NCBI RefSeq assembly: GCF_000955975.1 | Contig: NZ_JYJF01000038.1 | Span: forward strand, 1-56,150 | Length of the DNA: 56,150 nucleotides | Direction: 5' to 3' | DNA from: Saccharothrix sp. ST-888 | GTDB taxonomy: Bacteria > Actinomycetota > Actinomycetes > Streptomycetales > Streptomycetaceae | Part shown: piece after piece, positions 41,611 through 50,939 of the stretch | Layout: every line of letters begins with the position of its first letter | How positions within the stretch are numbered: the stretch's first letter is position 1 | Notes under the pieces: model-generated | Database searches by the model: none | What the model saw: only the letters and a program-made list of their open reading frames with translations | Told to the model about the DNA's origin: nothing | Translations under genes and position numbers: made by a program

Positions 41611-44130
41611 TCAGCGGGCTCCCAGTTGAAGTGCCGGCGGCGCCTCCTCCACCACGGCGACACCGATCCGGCTGACCCTGACCGAGAACGGCTCCCCGGC
41701 CACTCGCAGCCCCGTGAGCTCCAGCTCTCCCAGCGGAGCCGTACTGGCCGGGCGCACCACCACTCGCCCTGCCGGGACGTCGGGGCGGACACCAGCGAGA
41801 GTGAGCACCATGTGAACCGCTGCGGCCGCCGACACTGCCGCGGGGCGGCAGGCGGCCGGGTGCGGCACCGGTGGACAGCCCGACATCCGCTGCTCCCCCG
41901 CGTACATCTCGGGCAGTCGGCCCTCGAAGTGCGTCGAGGCATCCAGCAGACCCTCCAGCAGGACTCCGGCCTCCCGTTCGAACCCCGCCTCGGACAGGCC
42001 CGCCACGGCGAGTGCAGTCTCGTGCACCCGGACGGCGCCGCTGCGGTGCCCGAGCGGGTTGAAGCGCAGGGACTTCGCGCTCAGCGTCCGCAGACCCCAG
42101 CCACAGTCGAACTCGGGGGCGGCCAGCCGCTGGGCCAGGGCCCGGGTCTGCTCCCGATCGAGCAGACCTTCGTGATACGCGCCGTCGGCCGACAGACCGA
42201 GGTCGAGGAGGTGTACGAACGAGGCCGCGACGGCAGGCACCGGGCGCCCCGGACCGGCGAGCGCCGCCGCCGGCCGCCCCCCTGACAGGTCGTCGATCCA
42301 GAACTGTTCTCGGAAGCGCTCACGCAGGCCGGCTGCCCACGCCCGCCACTCCGCCCCACCGTGGCGGCCGAAGGCGTCCAGCAGCTCGGCCCCGTGCAGC
42401 GCCGCCCGGTACGCCTGGGCCTGTACCTCGCAGCGCGCAGGCAGCGGGCGGGCAGCGCGCTCCTCGGCAGAGCGCCCGAGATCGGTCACAAAATCGGTCA
42501 CAACACTGCTGGGGCCATCGGCCAGGAAAGCCCCCGAGTCGTCGCTCACGTTGGCCCGCAGTGCTGCGAGGGCACGCTCGGCGGCCGGGAGGAGCTCGGC
42601 TACCTCCTGCTCCGGCAACCCCCAGCGCCACGCCTCGGCCAGCAGGGTCACGAAGAGGAGTGTGGCCTCGGTGGCCGTGCAGGACGGCGGCAGTTCCGGG
42701 CCGCCGTGCCTCAGCCCGCCCGGGAGGAGACCCTCCGGCCGGGCCCACGGGCCCAGCCCCGCAGCGGGCCCGCCTGCCGCACCAGGCGCCCCGGAGGCGG
42801 CCGGGGCGCCCGCAGTGCTCGCGGTACCGGAGGTCGTCCAGGTGGCCGAGCCGCCGGGGCCGGGGGAACCGGTGCCCTGGTGCTGACGGCGCGCCAGGGA
42901 GCGCAGAGTCCCGGCCGCGAGGCGTGTGCCGAGGGGCAGCAGCAGTCTGGCTGCCCAGAGTGCGTCGGCCGCAGTCAGCCCGAAGCGCCACGGCACACCG
43001 GAGGCCGCGTAGAGGTCCGTCGGACGGTCGGCGTCGGCGAGCAGCAGGCCACCGAGCGCGTCCAGAGAGCGCGGGACGAGCAGCTCCACCCGGGAGTCGT
43101 CGCACCGCACCGCCGGCTCCGACCAGGGCAGTGGCACCGCCTGAGCTCGACCTGTCGGCGGACGGAAGGCCGTCGGGACCGAGGACTCGATCTCCGCCCG
43201 CAGCTCGACCGACCAACGGGCACCGGGCTGCAGCTCCAAGTCCCAGCGCAGCACCCCGGCCCCGGCGAGGACGGCGTGCGGGGACGGGCGCGCCGCGACA
43301 GTGGCGCTGTGCCCCGGCCTGACCCACCGCAGCCCGGCCGACTGCACCTGGCCGGGGAGGTCGGCCAGACGTCGTCCGGCGGCGGTGTCGGCCAGCAGGC
43401 CGAGGTCCGTCCCGAGTGCGATCTCCAGGGGAAGGCGCGCAAGACGACCACCCGTGTTCCGGACGGTGATGGTCTCCACTCCGTCGGCGTGGCGGAGCCG
43501 CTCGACGGTCAGCGCCGGATCCGGATCCGGGTCTCCCGGGATGCGGACGGCACCGACGAAGCGCGCCTCGGCCGCCAAGGTCAGCGCGCCCTGGAGGGGC
43601 AGCGGCTCGACACCGCCCAGGCGCAGCTCCATCCGGGCCAGAACCCGGATACCCGAGCGGTAGAAGCCGTGGAGACCCTGGCCGCGGAGCTGACCGTCGG
43701 CCCCTGAAGCGGCCATCGCCGGAGCATTCACGCACAGGACCGCGGCATGGGCTGCGGTCTGGGCAGCCGTGTACGTGGGCGGCTGCTGCGGGCGCGGCTG
43801 GTTCGGCGGGCGCAGCTGACCTGTACCCGGCTGGTCGGAGCGGACCGCAGGGCGCGGGGCGGCCTCGACCGGAGCGACCCCGGGCAGGACCACCCCGGCA
43901 GCGGCGGCAGACCCACCCAGCTGGGCGGAGCCGGACTGAGGCAGCCCCGGCCGCGACGCCCCGAACGGCGCGTCATCCCACGGTGGTGGCGCAGTCGGTA
44001 CCGGCGGAGCAGCCGGAACGACCACCTGGCCGGAATTGGTCGATGTCGGTGGTACGGACTGCGGTACGGATGGTGGTGCGGTCGGCGGCGCTGTCTGTGG
44101 CACTGCCTCTGGTGGCCTCATGGCGGTCAC
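41611..44130 (-). CDS. Glycogen-debranching N-domain / six-hairpin glycosidase-like protein
   Basis: 839 residues from GTG 44130 with GGAGGAG upstream. About 120 Pro/Gln-rich residues lead to a beta-sandwich like the GDE N-terminal domain (GLHGFYRSGIRVLARMELRL, VETITVRNTGGRLARLPLEI). The C-terminal half is an alpha/alpha-barrel of the GH15/GH63 type with WGLPEQEVAELLPAAERALA, EVQAQAYRAALHGAELLDAF, PEFDCGWGLRTLSA and LPEMYAGEQ. The final beta-strand domain follows. A linker of Gly/Ala/Thr (about 405-470) interrupts the barrel. It probably acts on an alpha-glucan or oligosaccharide; which acids catalyse is not certain. No other sugar gene is adjacent. Confidence 0.75.
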   Translation of the reverse strand: MTAMRPPEAVPQTAPPTAPPSVPQSVPPTSTNSGQVVVPAAPPVPTAPPPWDDAPFGASRPGLPQSGSAQLGGSAAAAGVVLPGVAPVEAAPRPAVRSDQPGTGQLRPPNQPRPQQPPTYTAAQTAAHAAVLCVNAPAMAASGADGQLRGQGLHGFYRSGIRVLARMELRLGGVEPLPLQGALTLAAEARFVGAVRIPGDPDPDPALTVERLRHADGVETITVRNTGGRLARLPLEIALGTDLGLLADTAAGRRLADLPGQVQSAGLRWVRPGHSATVAARPSPHAVLAGAGVLRWDLELQPGARWSVELRAEIESSVPTAFRPPTGRAQAVPLPWSEPAVRCDDSRVELLVPRSLDALGGLLLADADRPTDLYAASGVPWRFGLTAADALWAARLLLPLGTRLAAGTLRSLARRQHQGTGSPGPGGSATWTTSGTASTAGAPAASGAPGAAGGPAAGLGPWARPEGLLPGGLRHGGPELPPSCTATEATLLFVTLLAEAWRWGLPEQEVAELLPAAERALAALRANVSDDSGAFLADGPSSVVTDFVTDLGRSAEERAARPLPARCEVQAQAYRAALHGAELLDAFGRHGGAEWRAWAAGLRERFREQFWIDDLSGGRPAAALAGPGRPVPAVAASFVHLLDLGLSADGAYHEGLLDREQTRALAQRLAAPEFDCGWGLRTLSAKSLRFNPLGHRSGAVRVHETALAVAGLSEAGFEREAGVLLEGLLDASTHFEGRLPEMYAGEQRMSGCPPVPHPAACRPAAVSAAAAVHMVLTLAGVRPDVPAGRVVVRPASTAPLGELELTGLRVAGEPFSVRVSRIGVAVVEEAPPALQLGAR

Positions 44131-44924
44131 CTGGCTCTCCTCCCTCGGCCGACCGACGGCTGCCGTGCCGGTCGGCCGCGAGCGTGCTCGATCGCGATCT
44201 GATGTCTATGCCGCCGGTACGGGTGAACCACCCCGCGAGCGGCCGGGCTCTCCGCCCTGCCCTCGGCACCGCCCCCAACGGCGCCCCAAAAACCCAGCGT
44301 CCCGGCTCTGCCCGTCCCCGCCCGGCGGCGTTCGGCGGGCCGGTCAGGCCTGCTGCCCGGCCCGCCGTTCCTCGTCCGAGCCGGGGCAGGCCCCGCCGGG
44401 CACCGCCACAGTCCCCTCACGGGCGGAGCCAGGACGGCCCCCCTGTGCAGCTCCGCCTCCTGAGCACTCGACACCGGATCGGTGGGTGGCAACACCCGTA
44501 GGGACTGCACCCCGCAGGATGAACGCAGCGCACCTCCCCCAGGTCACGCCGTGCCGCCGACAACCGCTCCGACAGCGCCCGCCCCAGTATCGAGTGCCGT
44601 CGACATCCGCTCGAGATCCGCTCGAACCCCCGTGAATCGAGCCAATGATTCGATCGGTTGAGTCGAGTGCCTGAGCCGGCGGCCGGCTCCGAGCTGCTTC
44701 GGGCTGTTTCGGGCTGCGCTGTTGTCTGCGACAGCCGTGGCTGCAGTTGACGGCACCTGAACGAACGGAGCCGTTCCCCCAAGGTCGGCCGGCCCTCGGA
44801 GCTGCCTGCCGTACCGGCTCCGGTGCGGCGTCAGGATACGGTGCGGGGGCGGCGGGCCTCGCGCTGGGAACCCGGTTGGTATCCGTCGCTCCGCACCCGT
44901 GACCAGCTGATACCGAGGAGCTGC
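44131..44924. other. 794-bp divergent intergenic region without a supported gene
   Basis: Short frames on both strands are Arg/Pro-rich and lack ribosome sites. A TTCGGGCTG pair (about 44698-44717) is the only repeat noticed. It must contain promoters for the debranching-like gene and the hydrolase gene. Confidence 0.5.
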
Positions 44925-46238
44925 ATGTCCACTACCAGTCGACTGCCCGGGATCGTCACGACCGACCACGTCTTCCAGCTGCCGCTGGATCACCACATGC
45001 CCGACGGTGAGCAGATCGAGGTCTACGCCCGCGAAGTGGTCGCCGCAGGGCGGGAGTCGGACGAGCTGCCGTGGCTGCTGTTCCTCCAGGGCGGGCCCGG
45101 CGGCAAGGCCGGGCGCCCGCTCGGCCGGGACACCTGGCTGACCCGCGCCCTGGACGACTACCGGGTGCTGCTGCTCGACCAGCGCGGCACCGGGCGTTCC
45201 ACCCCGGCGAATCGGCAGACCCTGGCTCGGCGCGGCACGCCCGATCAGCAGGCGGACTACCTCGCCCACTTCCGGGCCGACTCGATCGTCCGAGATGCCG
45301 AGTTGATCCGCCGTCGGCTGCTCGGTGACAACGGCCGCTGGACCCTGCTCGGCCAGAGCTTCGGTGGCTTCTGCACGCTCACCTACCTGTCGCTGGCTCC
45401 GGAGGGCCTGCGCGAGGCGTTCGTGACGGGCGGTCTGGCCGGGCTTCGCAGCTCGGCGGAGGACGTGTACCGCGCCGCCTACCCGCGCGTGGCGACGAAG
45501 AACGAGGCGCATTACGCGCGCTACCCGCAGGACGTGGACCGCATTCGACGGATCGCCGAGCACCTGGTCGGGCGACCGGCCCGGCTCCCCGACGGCGGCC
45601 TGCTGACCGTTCAGGGGTTCCAGGGGCTCGGCATGCTGCTCGGAACCGGGGCCGGCTCGCACACCCTGCACTACCTGCTGGAGGAAGCCTGGGTCGAGGG
45701 CGTCGACGGCCCGGAACTGTCGGACACCTTCCTCGGTGGTGTCCAGGCGCAGCTGTCCTTCGCTCATGGGCCGCTGTACGCCGTGTTGCACGAGTCGATC
45801 TACGGACAGCGCTCGGTGGACCCGGCGGGTACGGGCTGGGCGGCGGAGCGCGTCCGCAAGGAGTTCCCCGACTTCGACGCCGAACTGGCGCTGGCGGAGG
45901 GTCGGCCGGTGCTGTTCACCGGCGAGATGATCTACCCGGCGCTGTTCGAGACCGACCCGGCGCTTCAGCCGCTGCGCGAGGTCGCCCGAGTGCTCGCGGA
46001 GCGCCGTGACTGGTCCGACCTCTACGACCCGGCTCGGCTGGCCGAGAACCGGGTGCCGGTGGTTGCGGCGGTGTTCCACGACGACATGTTCGTGGACACT
46101 GCTGACTCCCTGGAGACCGCGCGCGCCGTGCGAGGACTGCGCACCTGGGTGACCAACGAGTGGGAGCACGACGGCCTGCGCGTGAGCGGTGGTGCGGTGC
46201 TGGACCGGCTGATCAGGATGGCGCGCGGCGAGCTGTAG
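44925..46238 (+). CDS. Alpha/beta hydrolase, prolyl aminopeptidase-like (S33)
   Basis: 437 residues with GAGGAG 4 nt before the ATG. The fold shows the oxyanion motif LFLQGGPGGKAG (about 49-60), LLLDQRGTGRSTP (about 81-93), the nucleophile elbow LLGQSFGGFCTL (Ser about 145), and near the C-terminus PVVAAVFHDDMFVD (Asp) and NEWEHDGLRVSG (His). This matches clan SC family S33, proline iminopeptidases that remove N-terminal proline from peptides. The substrate is not proven. The gene is alone on this strand, and a 10-bp hairpin follows its stop. Confidence 0.9.
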   Translation: MSTTSRLPGIVTTDHVFQLPLDHHMPDGEQIEVYAREVVAAGRESDELPWLLFLQGGPGGKAGRPLGRDTWLTRALDDYRVLLLDQRGTGRSTPANRQTLARRGTPDQQADYLAHFRADSIVRDAELIRRRLLGDNGRWTLLGQSFGGFCTLTYLSLAPEGLREAFVTGGLAGLRSSAEDVYRAAYPRVATKNEAHYARYPQDVDRIRRIAEHLVGRPARLPDGGLLTVQGFQGLGMLLGTGAGSHTLHYLLEEAWVEGVDGPELSDTFLGGVQAQLSFAHGPLYAVLHESIYGQRSVDPAGTGWAAERVRKEFPDFDAELALAEGRPVLFTGEMIYPALFETDPALQPLREVARVLAERRDWSDLYDPARLAENRVPVVAAVFHDDMFVDTADSLETARAVRGLRTWVTNEWEHDGLRVSGGAVLDRLIRMARGEL

Positions 46239-46250
46239 CCGAGCCGCGGT

Positions 46251-46286
46251 CCACCGGCCGAGGCGGGCGAGGCACCCGGCCGGTGG
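46251..46286 (+). terminator. Terminator after the hydrolase gene
   Basis: CCACCGGCCG (46251-46260) is inverted at CGGCCGGTGG (46277-46286), 13 nt past the stop. Confidence 0.65.
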
Positions 46287-46378
46287 GACTCCACGCCGGG
46301 GTCGGGCCGGTGGCCATTGCGTGGTGGCCACCGCCCGGGGCCCGGCGGGTGCGACGGCCCGGGGCGAGAAGGGCTGGC

Positions 46379-48058
46379 TCATACCGGCTTCCTGTTCCCC
46401 CTCGGCGCCCTGCGCCGGGCGTCGGCGCCACACTGCGGGATGCCGCCTTGCTGAGCCGCCGTCACTCCGGGCCCCGCCGTTCGGAGTCTGTCGGACAGCC
46501 GCCGCCCGGCCTGGCGAACCTGGCTGCGCAGGCCGCCCCGGCCGACCTGCCGTCGCTCTCCCGGATCAGCCGCACGGCTGGGCGAGTCGTAGTCGGCCCC
46601 GGGACTGCGCCCGTCGCGCAAGCCCGGCCTCTCACCCTCACCCTCGCCGTCGCCGTCGCCGTCGCCGTCGCCCGACGGTGCACCTGCGCTCGCACCGCCC
46701 GGGGACGCCCGGTCCGGGCCCGGGGTGGCTGGGCCGTCCGCCTCGCCCTCCGGGGCTTCTTCCGGTACGCCTCCCGACGACCGAGCCGTCTCCCGGCCAC
46801 CGGGCAGCCGATGCCCTGCCGGGACGCTCTCCGGCCCGCCAGCTGACGGGTGGGCAGCCGGCGGAGAGGAAAGCGGTCTCTCCGCGACGGGTGCTCCGGT
46901 GACAACCGCCTCCGTGACAGGCACGGGCGGGGTAGTCACCTCCCGGTGAGCTGCCCGCTCCTGGCGCACGCTGTCGAGCAGCTGGTCCGGCAGCAGCCCG
47001 CCGTTGAGCGACTCGTAGAGCAGCTGCGCCAGCGTGTACTCGGGGTCGAGGTCGAGTGCCCTCGCCAGCACGACCCGGGCCGTTGCGGAGTCGTCCGCGA
47101 GCCAGGACGTCCAGGCGAGCAGCGTCAGGGGAGCCACCGCGAGGGGTTCGAACGGCGGGACGCAGCGCTGCGCGAGGAACCGCCAGAGCCGCTGGGCCGA
47201 GCCGAGCTCCTCCGACTCCGCGTACTCGGCCGCGCGGTCCCTGCCCATCTTGTCCTGCAGGCCGACCAGCAGCCTCGCCGCGCGCTCGGGGGTGACCTCG
47301 CGTGCACCGGCCTGGAACTCGGCCATGGTCTCGTCGAGCAGCTCCACCGTGCGCGCCAGCGTGGCCTGGCGGCCACCGGGCCCGACCATCTCGTGGAGCA
47401 GCAGCGGGCCCGCCCGCTCGATCGCGACACGCTGCGGCGCGTCGCCGGGTGCCCCGATCGGCGCCAGGCCCGCGACGATCGACTTCCGGCTGCCTCTGGG
47501 CGCCAGGCCCGCGAAGGTGGCCGCCGCCGCGGCCGGGCTCGCCGTCCTGGCCGGACGGACCAGGACGCCCTTCGGGTCGCAGCAGCCTGTCCCCTCGCAG
47601 AGGAAGGACCACCAGCGACCGGCGGAGACGCAGAGGGACTCCTTCACCACCACGTTGCGGTCGCCGAACGCCTGCGCCAGGTACTGCGCCAACGGCTTGA
47701 GCGCCGCGACCACGCTGCGGCCGTCGCCGTCCGCGGGATCGCGACAGAGATAGAGCAGTACCTGGTCGGGGCGGCGATCGCGCTGCTCGGACAGCTCGAC
47801 CAGCAGCCGCGCCGTGTCCGTCGCGATCGACTCCCACAGGGCGGTGTCGTCGGGGATGTCGATCCTGATCACCCCGCCCTGGTGGAGGGACGGTCCTTGC
47901 AGACCCACGGCGACGATGCTGTCGTCGGGGAAGAAACCCAGCAGGTAGGGCAGCATCTCGGCCATGTCGGCCGGCCCTCGCATCCGAACGGGCGGCTGGT
48001 TGGACAGGTGCCCGGGAACAGGCCCGGACGGCGCGGTGGGAGTGAGGTCCTCGTTCAT
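46379..48058 (-). CDS. DUF4192 family protein
   Basis: 559 residues from ATG 48058. The DUF4192 domain occupies about 25-375: VRMRGPADMAEMLPYLLGFF, PDDSIVAVGLQGP, DQVLLYLCRDP, WWSFLCEGTGCCDPKGVLV and LTLLAWTSWLADDSATARVVLARAL. The last feature resembles helical repeats that end with LLYESLNGGLLPDQL. About 170 disordered residues follow, including an Asp-Gly/Glu-Gly run encoded by four GCCGTC hexamers (46646-46669). DUF4192 is restricted to actinobacteria and has no known activity. It is divergent from recQ, a place kept in Streptomyces, so a DNA-repair connection is possible but unproven. Confidence 0.88.
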   Translation of the reverse strand: MNEDLTPTAPSGPVPGHLSNQPPVRMRGPADMAEMLPYLLGFFPDDSIVAVGLQGPSLHQGGVIRIDIPDDTALWESIATDTARLLVELSEQRDRRPDQVLLYLCRDPADGDGRSVVAALKPLAQYLAQAFGDRNVVVKESLCVSAGRWWSFLCEGTGCCDPKGVLVRPARTASPAAAAATFAGLAPRGSRKSIVAGLAPIGAPGDAPQRVAIERAGPLLLHEMVGPGGRQATLARTVELLDETMAEFQAGAREVTPERAARLLVGLQDKMGRDRAAEYAESEELGSAQRLWRFLAQRCVPPFEPLAVAPLTLLAWTSWLADDSATARVVLARALDLDPEYTLAQLLYESLNGGLLPDQLLDSVRQERAAHREVTTPPVPVTEAVVTGAPVAERPLSSPPAAHPSAGGPESVPAGHRLPGGRETARSSGGVPEEAPEGEADGPATPGPDRASPGGASAGAPSGDGDGDGDGEGEGERPGLRDGRSPGADYDSPSRAADPGERRQVGRGGLRSQVRQAGRRLSDRLRTAGPGVTAAQQGGIPQCGADARRRAPRGNRKPV

Positions 48059-48278
48059 GCCGGGAAGCGTGCCGCAGCCCGGACCCCTCCGGCTGAAGTT
48101 GGCTCCCGCCTGTGGACAAACCGGGGGGTACAGCATTAACTCACTCGTTCGAGTGAAACGAAATTGCCAAGATTTCAGGACAAATAGCGCCTACTCGGCA
48201 GACTGTCTGCTGATATTCCTAACTCCGCACATTTCCGCTGTTCGCCGGTTGTCCGTCCCACCCGGTATTCATGGAGCC

Positions 48279-50567
48279 ATGCACGCACCCATCGAAGCCC
48301 AAGACACCGCCCCCAACCGCGCCGCCGTCCGGGCTCAGGCCGAGGCCGTGCTGCGCGAGCTGGCCGGCCCCGACGCCGTGCTGCGCGAGGACCAGTGGCT
48401 CGCGATCGAGGCCCTGGTCATCGACCACCGCCGGGCCCTGGTGGTCCAGCGCACCGGCTGGGGCAAGTCGGCCGTCTACTTCATCGCCACCGCCCTGCTG
48501 CGCGCCCGTGGCGCCGGCCCGACCGTGATCGTGTCTCCGCTGCTCGCCCTGATGCGGAACCAGGTCGACTCGGCCGGTCGAGCCGGGATCCACGCCCGGA
48601 CCATCAACTCGGCCAACCCCGAGGAGTGGGACGAGATCCAGGCCGAGGTCGCCGCCGGAGCGGTGGATGTCCTGCTGGTCAGCCCGGAGCGGCTGAACAA
48701 CCCGGACTTCCGCGACCAGGTGCTCCCCAAGCTGGCCGCCTCCACCGGCCTGCTCGTGGTCGACGAGGCCCACTGCATCTCCGACTGGGGCCACGACTTC
48801 CGGCCGGACTACCGCCGCCTGCGGACGATGCTGGCCGACCTGTCCCCCGGCGTGCCCGTCCTGGCCACCACCGCCACCGCGAACGCCCGCGTCACCGCCG
48901 ATGTCGCCGAGCAGCTGGGCACAGGCGCCTCCGACAGCGCCACGACCAGGTCCGGCGCGGGGTCCGGCACCGCGACCGCCTCTGGGACGACGGCCGCCGC
49001 CGGCGCCGCGACCACGCCGAGCGCCGACACTCGCGCGCTGGTGCTGCGCGGCCCGCTCGACCGCGAGAGCCTCAGCCTCGGGGTCCTGTCACTGCCCGAC
49101 CCCGCACACCGCCTCGGCTGGCTGGCCGACCACCTCGACGAGCTGCCCGGCTCCGGCATCATCTACACCCTCACCGTGGCCGCCGCCGACGAGGTCACTG
49201 CCTTCCTGCGTGCCCGCGGCTACCAGGTCGCCTCGTACTCCGGCCGCACGGAGGACGCCGAACGGCGGGCCGCAGAGGCCGACCTGCTGGCCAACCGGGT
49301 CAAGGCCCTGGTGGCGACTTCAGCTCTCGGCATGGGCTTCGACAAGCCGGATCTCGGCTTCGTGGTGCACCTCGGTTCGCCGAACTCACCGATTGCCTAC
49401 TACCAGCAGGTCGGCCGGGCCGGGCGCGGTGTGGCGCAGGCCGAGGTGCTGCTGCTGCCGGGCCGCGAGGACGAGGCGATCTGGCGGTACTTCGCCTCGC
49501 TCGGTTTCCCCGCCGAGGAGCAGGTCCGCCGGACGATCGACGCGCTCGCCGAGGCCGGGCGGCCGCTGTCCACAGCCGCCCTGGAGCCCCGGGTGGATCT
49601 TCGCCGGGCGCGGCTGGAGACCATGCTCAAGGTGCTCGACGTGGACGGCGCGGTCCGCCGGGTGCGCGGGGGCTGGACGGCCACGGGCGCAGCCTGGGCC
49701 TACGATGCCGCGCGCTATGCCAAGGTCGCCGAGTCCCGTGAAGCCGAGCAGCGGGCGATGCGCGAGTACGCGGCGACGGCAGGCTGTCGGATGGAGTTCC
49801 TCCGGCGCCAGCTGGACGACGAGGAGGCGGCGGCCTGCAGCCGGTGCGACAACTGCGCAGGCCCACGCCACTCGTCGGAGGTCTCCGCCGATGCCCTGGC
49901 CGCCGCCAGGGCCGCGCTCGGGCGGCCGGGTGTGACGTTCGAACCGCGCCGGCTCTGGCCCACCGGCATGGACGCACTCGGCGTACCGCTCAGGGGAAGG
50001 ATCCCGGCGAGCGAGCAGGCCGAGACCGGCCGGGCCCTGGGTCGGCTCTCGGACATCGGCTGGGGCACCCGGCTGCGCACGCTGCTGTCCGAGCAGGCAC
50101 CCGACGGCCCGGTCCCGGCCCAGGTGCGGGACGCGCTGGTCGACGTGCTCGCCGACTGGGCACGCGGTCCCGGTGGCTGGGCCGGTCCCGAGGCCGCCGA
50201 CGGCAGCCGCCTCACCCGGCCGGTCGGGGTGGTCGCGATGACGTCCGCCACCCGGTCGACGCTGGTGGAGAGCCTGGCCACGGAGCTCGCCGCGATCGGA
50301 CGGCTGCCGCTGCTGGGTCGGCTCGAGTACGCCACCGGCCAGTCACCGCACGGCCCGCGCAGCAACAGTGCCCAGCGGCTGAACTCACTCGCCGGCACGC
50401 TGGTGGTGCCGACCGGGCTCGCGTCGGCGCTGGCCGCGACACCCGGTCCGGTACTGCTGATCGACGACCTGGTGGACTCCGGTTGGACGGTCACGGTGGC
50501 CGCACGGCTGCTGCGCCAGGCGGGTGCGAGTGCGGTGCTGCCACTGGTCCTGGCGGTGCAGGCGTGA
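48279..50567 (+). CDS. recQ: RecQ-like DNA helicase fused to a phosphoribosyltransferase domain
   Basis: 762 residues. The helicase core has Walker A QRTGWGKSAVYF (about 54-65), DEAHCISDWGHDFRPDYRRL (about 165-184), TATAN, ALGMGFDKPDLGFVVHLG and QQVGRAGRG. A 35-residue Ser/Thr/Ala/Gly insert (about 213-248) separates the two RecA lobes. The RecQ zinc site follows (CRMEFLRRQ, then CSRCDNC). The last 150 residues carry a PRPP-binding loop VLLIDDLVDSGWT (about 728-740). RecQ-PRTase fusions are seen in actinobacteria; the role of the second domain is unknown. The ATG at 48279 is the only good start. It is divergent from DUF4192. Confidence 0.92.
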   Translation: MHAPIEAQDTAPNRAAVRAQAEAVLRELAGPDAVLREDQWLAIEALVIDHRRALVVQRTGWGKSAVYFIATALLRARGAGPTVIVSPLLALMRNQVDSAGRAGIHARTINSANPEEWDEIQAEVAAGAVDVLLVSPERLNNPDFRDQVLPKLAASTGLLVVDEAHCISDWGHDFRPDYRRLRTMLADLSPGVPVLATTATANARVTADVAEQLGTGASDSATTRSGAGSGTATASGTTAAAGAATTPSADTRALVLRGPLDRESLSLGVLSLPDPAHRLGWLADHLDELPGSGIIYTLTVAAADEVTAFLRARGYQVASYSGRTEDAERRAAEADLLANRVKALVATSALGMGFDKPDLGFVVHLGSPNSPIAYYQQVGRAGRGVAQAEVLLLPGREDEAIWRYFASLGFPAEEQVRRTIDALAEAGRPLSTAALEPRVDLRRARLETMLKVLDVDGAVRRVRGGWTATGAAWAYDAARYAKVAESREAEQRAMREYAATAGCRMEFLRRQLDDEEAAACSRCDNCAGPRHSSEVSADALAAARAALGRPGVTFEPRRLWPTGMDALGVPLRGRIPASEQAETGRALGRLSDIGWGTRLRTLLSEQAPDGPVPAQVRDALVDVLADWARGPGGWAGPEAADGSRLTRPVGVVAMTSATRSTLVESLATELAAIGRLPLLGRLEYATGQSPHGPRSNSAQRLNSLAGTLVVPTGLASALAATPGPVLLIDDLVDSGWTVTVAARLLRQAGASAVLPLVLAVQA

Positions 50568-50939
50568 GCCGGGCCGCACCGTCGGTCCGGCATCCCGTCC
50601 CGGGCAGCCGCACGCGACCTGAGCCGCTGCCCGGGCAGGCCCCTGGACACCCGCCCGAACCTGTATCCGAATGGTCCTTCGAGTGGCCGTCCGAACCACC
50701 GCGCGGCGTGTCGGCCAAACTTCCGGCCAACGTCTCAGCCAAACGGCGAATGGCGACCGCCCGAAGGCGGAATATGTCCGACAGACCGTCCGAATGCGGG
50801 CGGCATACATCAAGTCGTCGTTGCCGGTCAGGCCGATCTGACCTGAGAATTGGTCCGTACCCCGCCCCTGGTCCAGTGGACCTGGCCTTAGGCGTACGCG
50901 GGTACCAGTACGCCCGGCGGGCGGGTCAGGAGGATCGCG
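50568..50939. other. Intergenic region after recQ
   Basis: No gene seen. The last 12 bases before 50940 contain a perfect AGGAGG (50928-50933), the ribosome site for the next gene. Confidence 0.5.

Noticed and set aside
44344..44547. Possible 67-residue gene upstream of the debranching-like gene
   Set aside because: Weak third-position GC bias, no ribosome site and Gly/Ala/Arg-rich composition.
44544..46433. 629-codon frame antisense to the alpha/beta hydrolase
   Set aside because: No domain, low-complexity composition, and the opposite strand carries complete S33 motifs.
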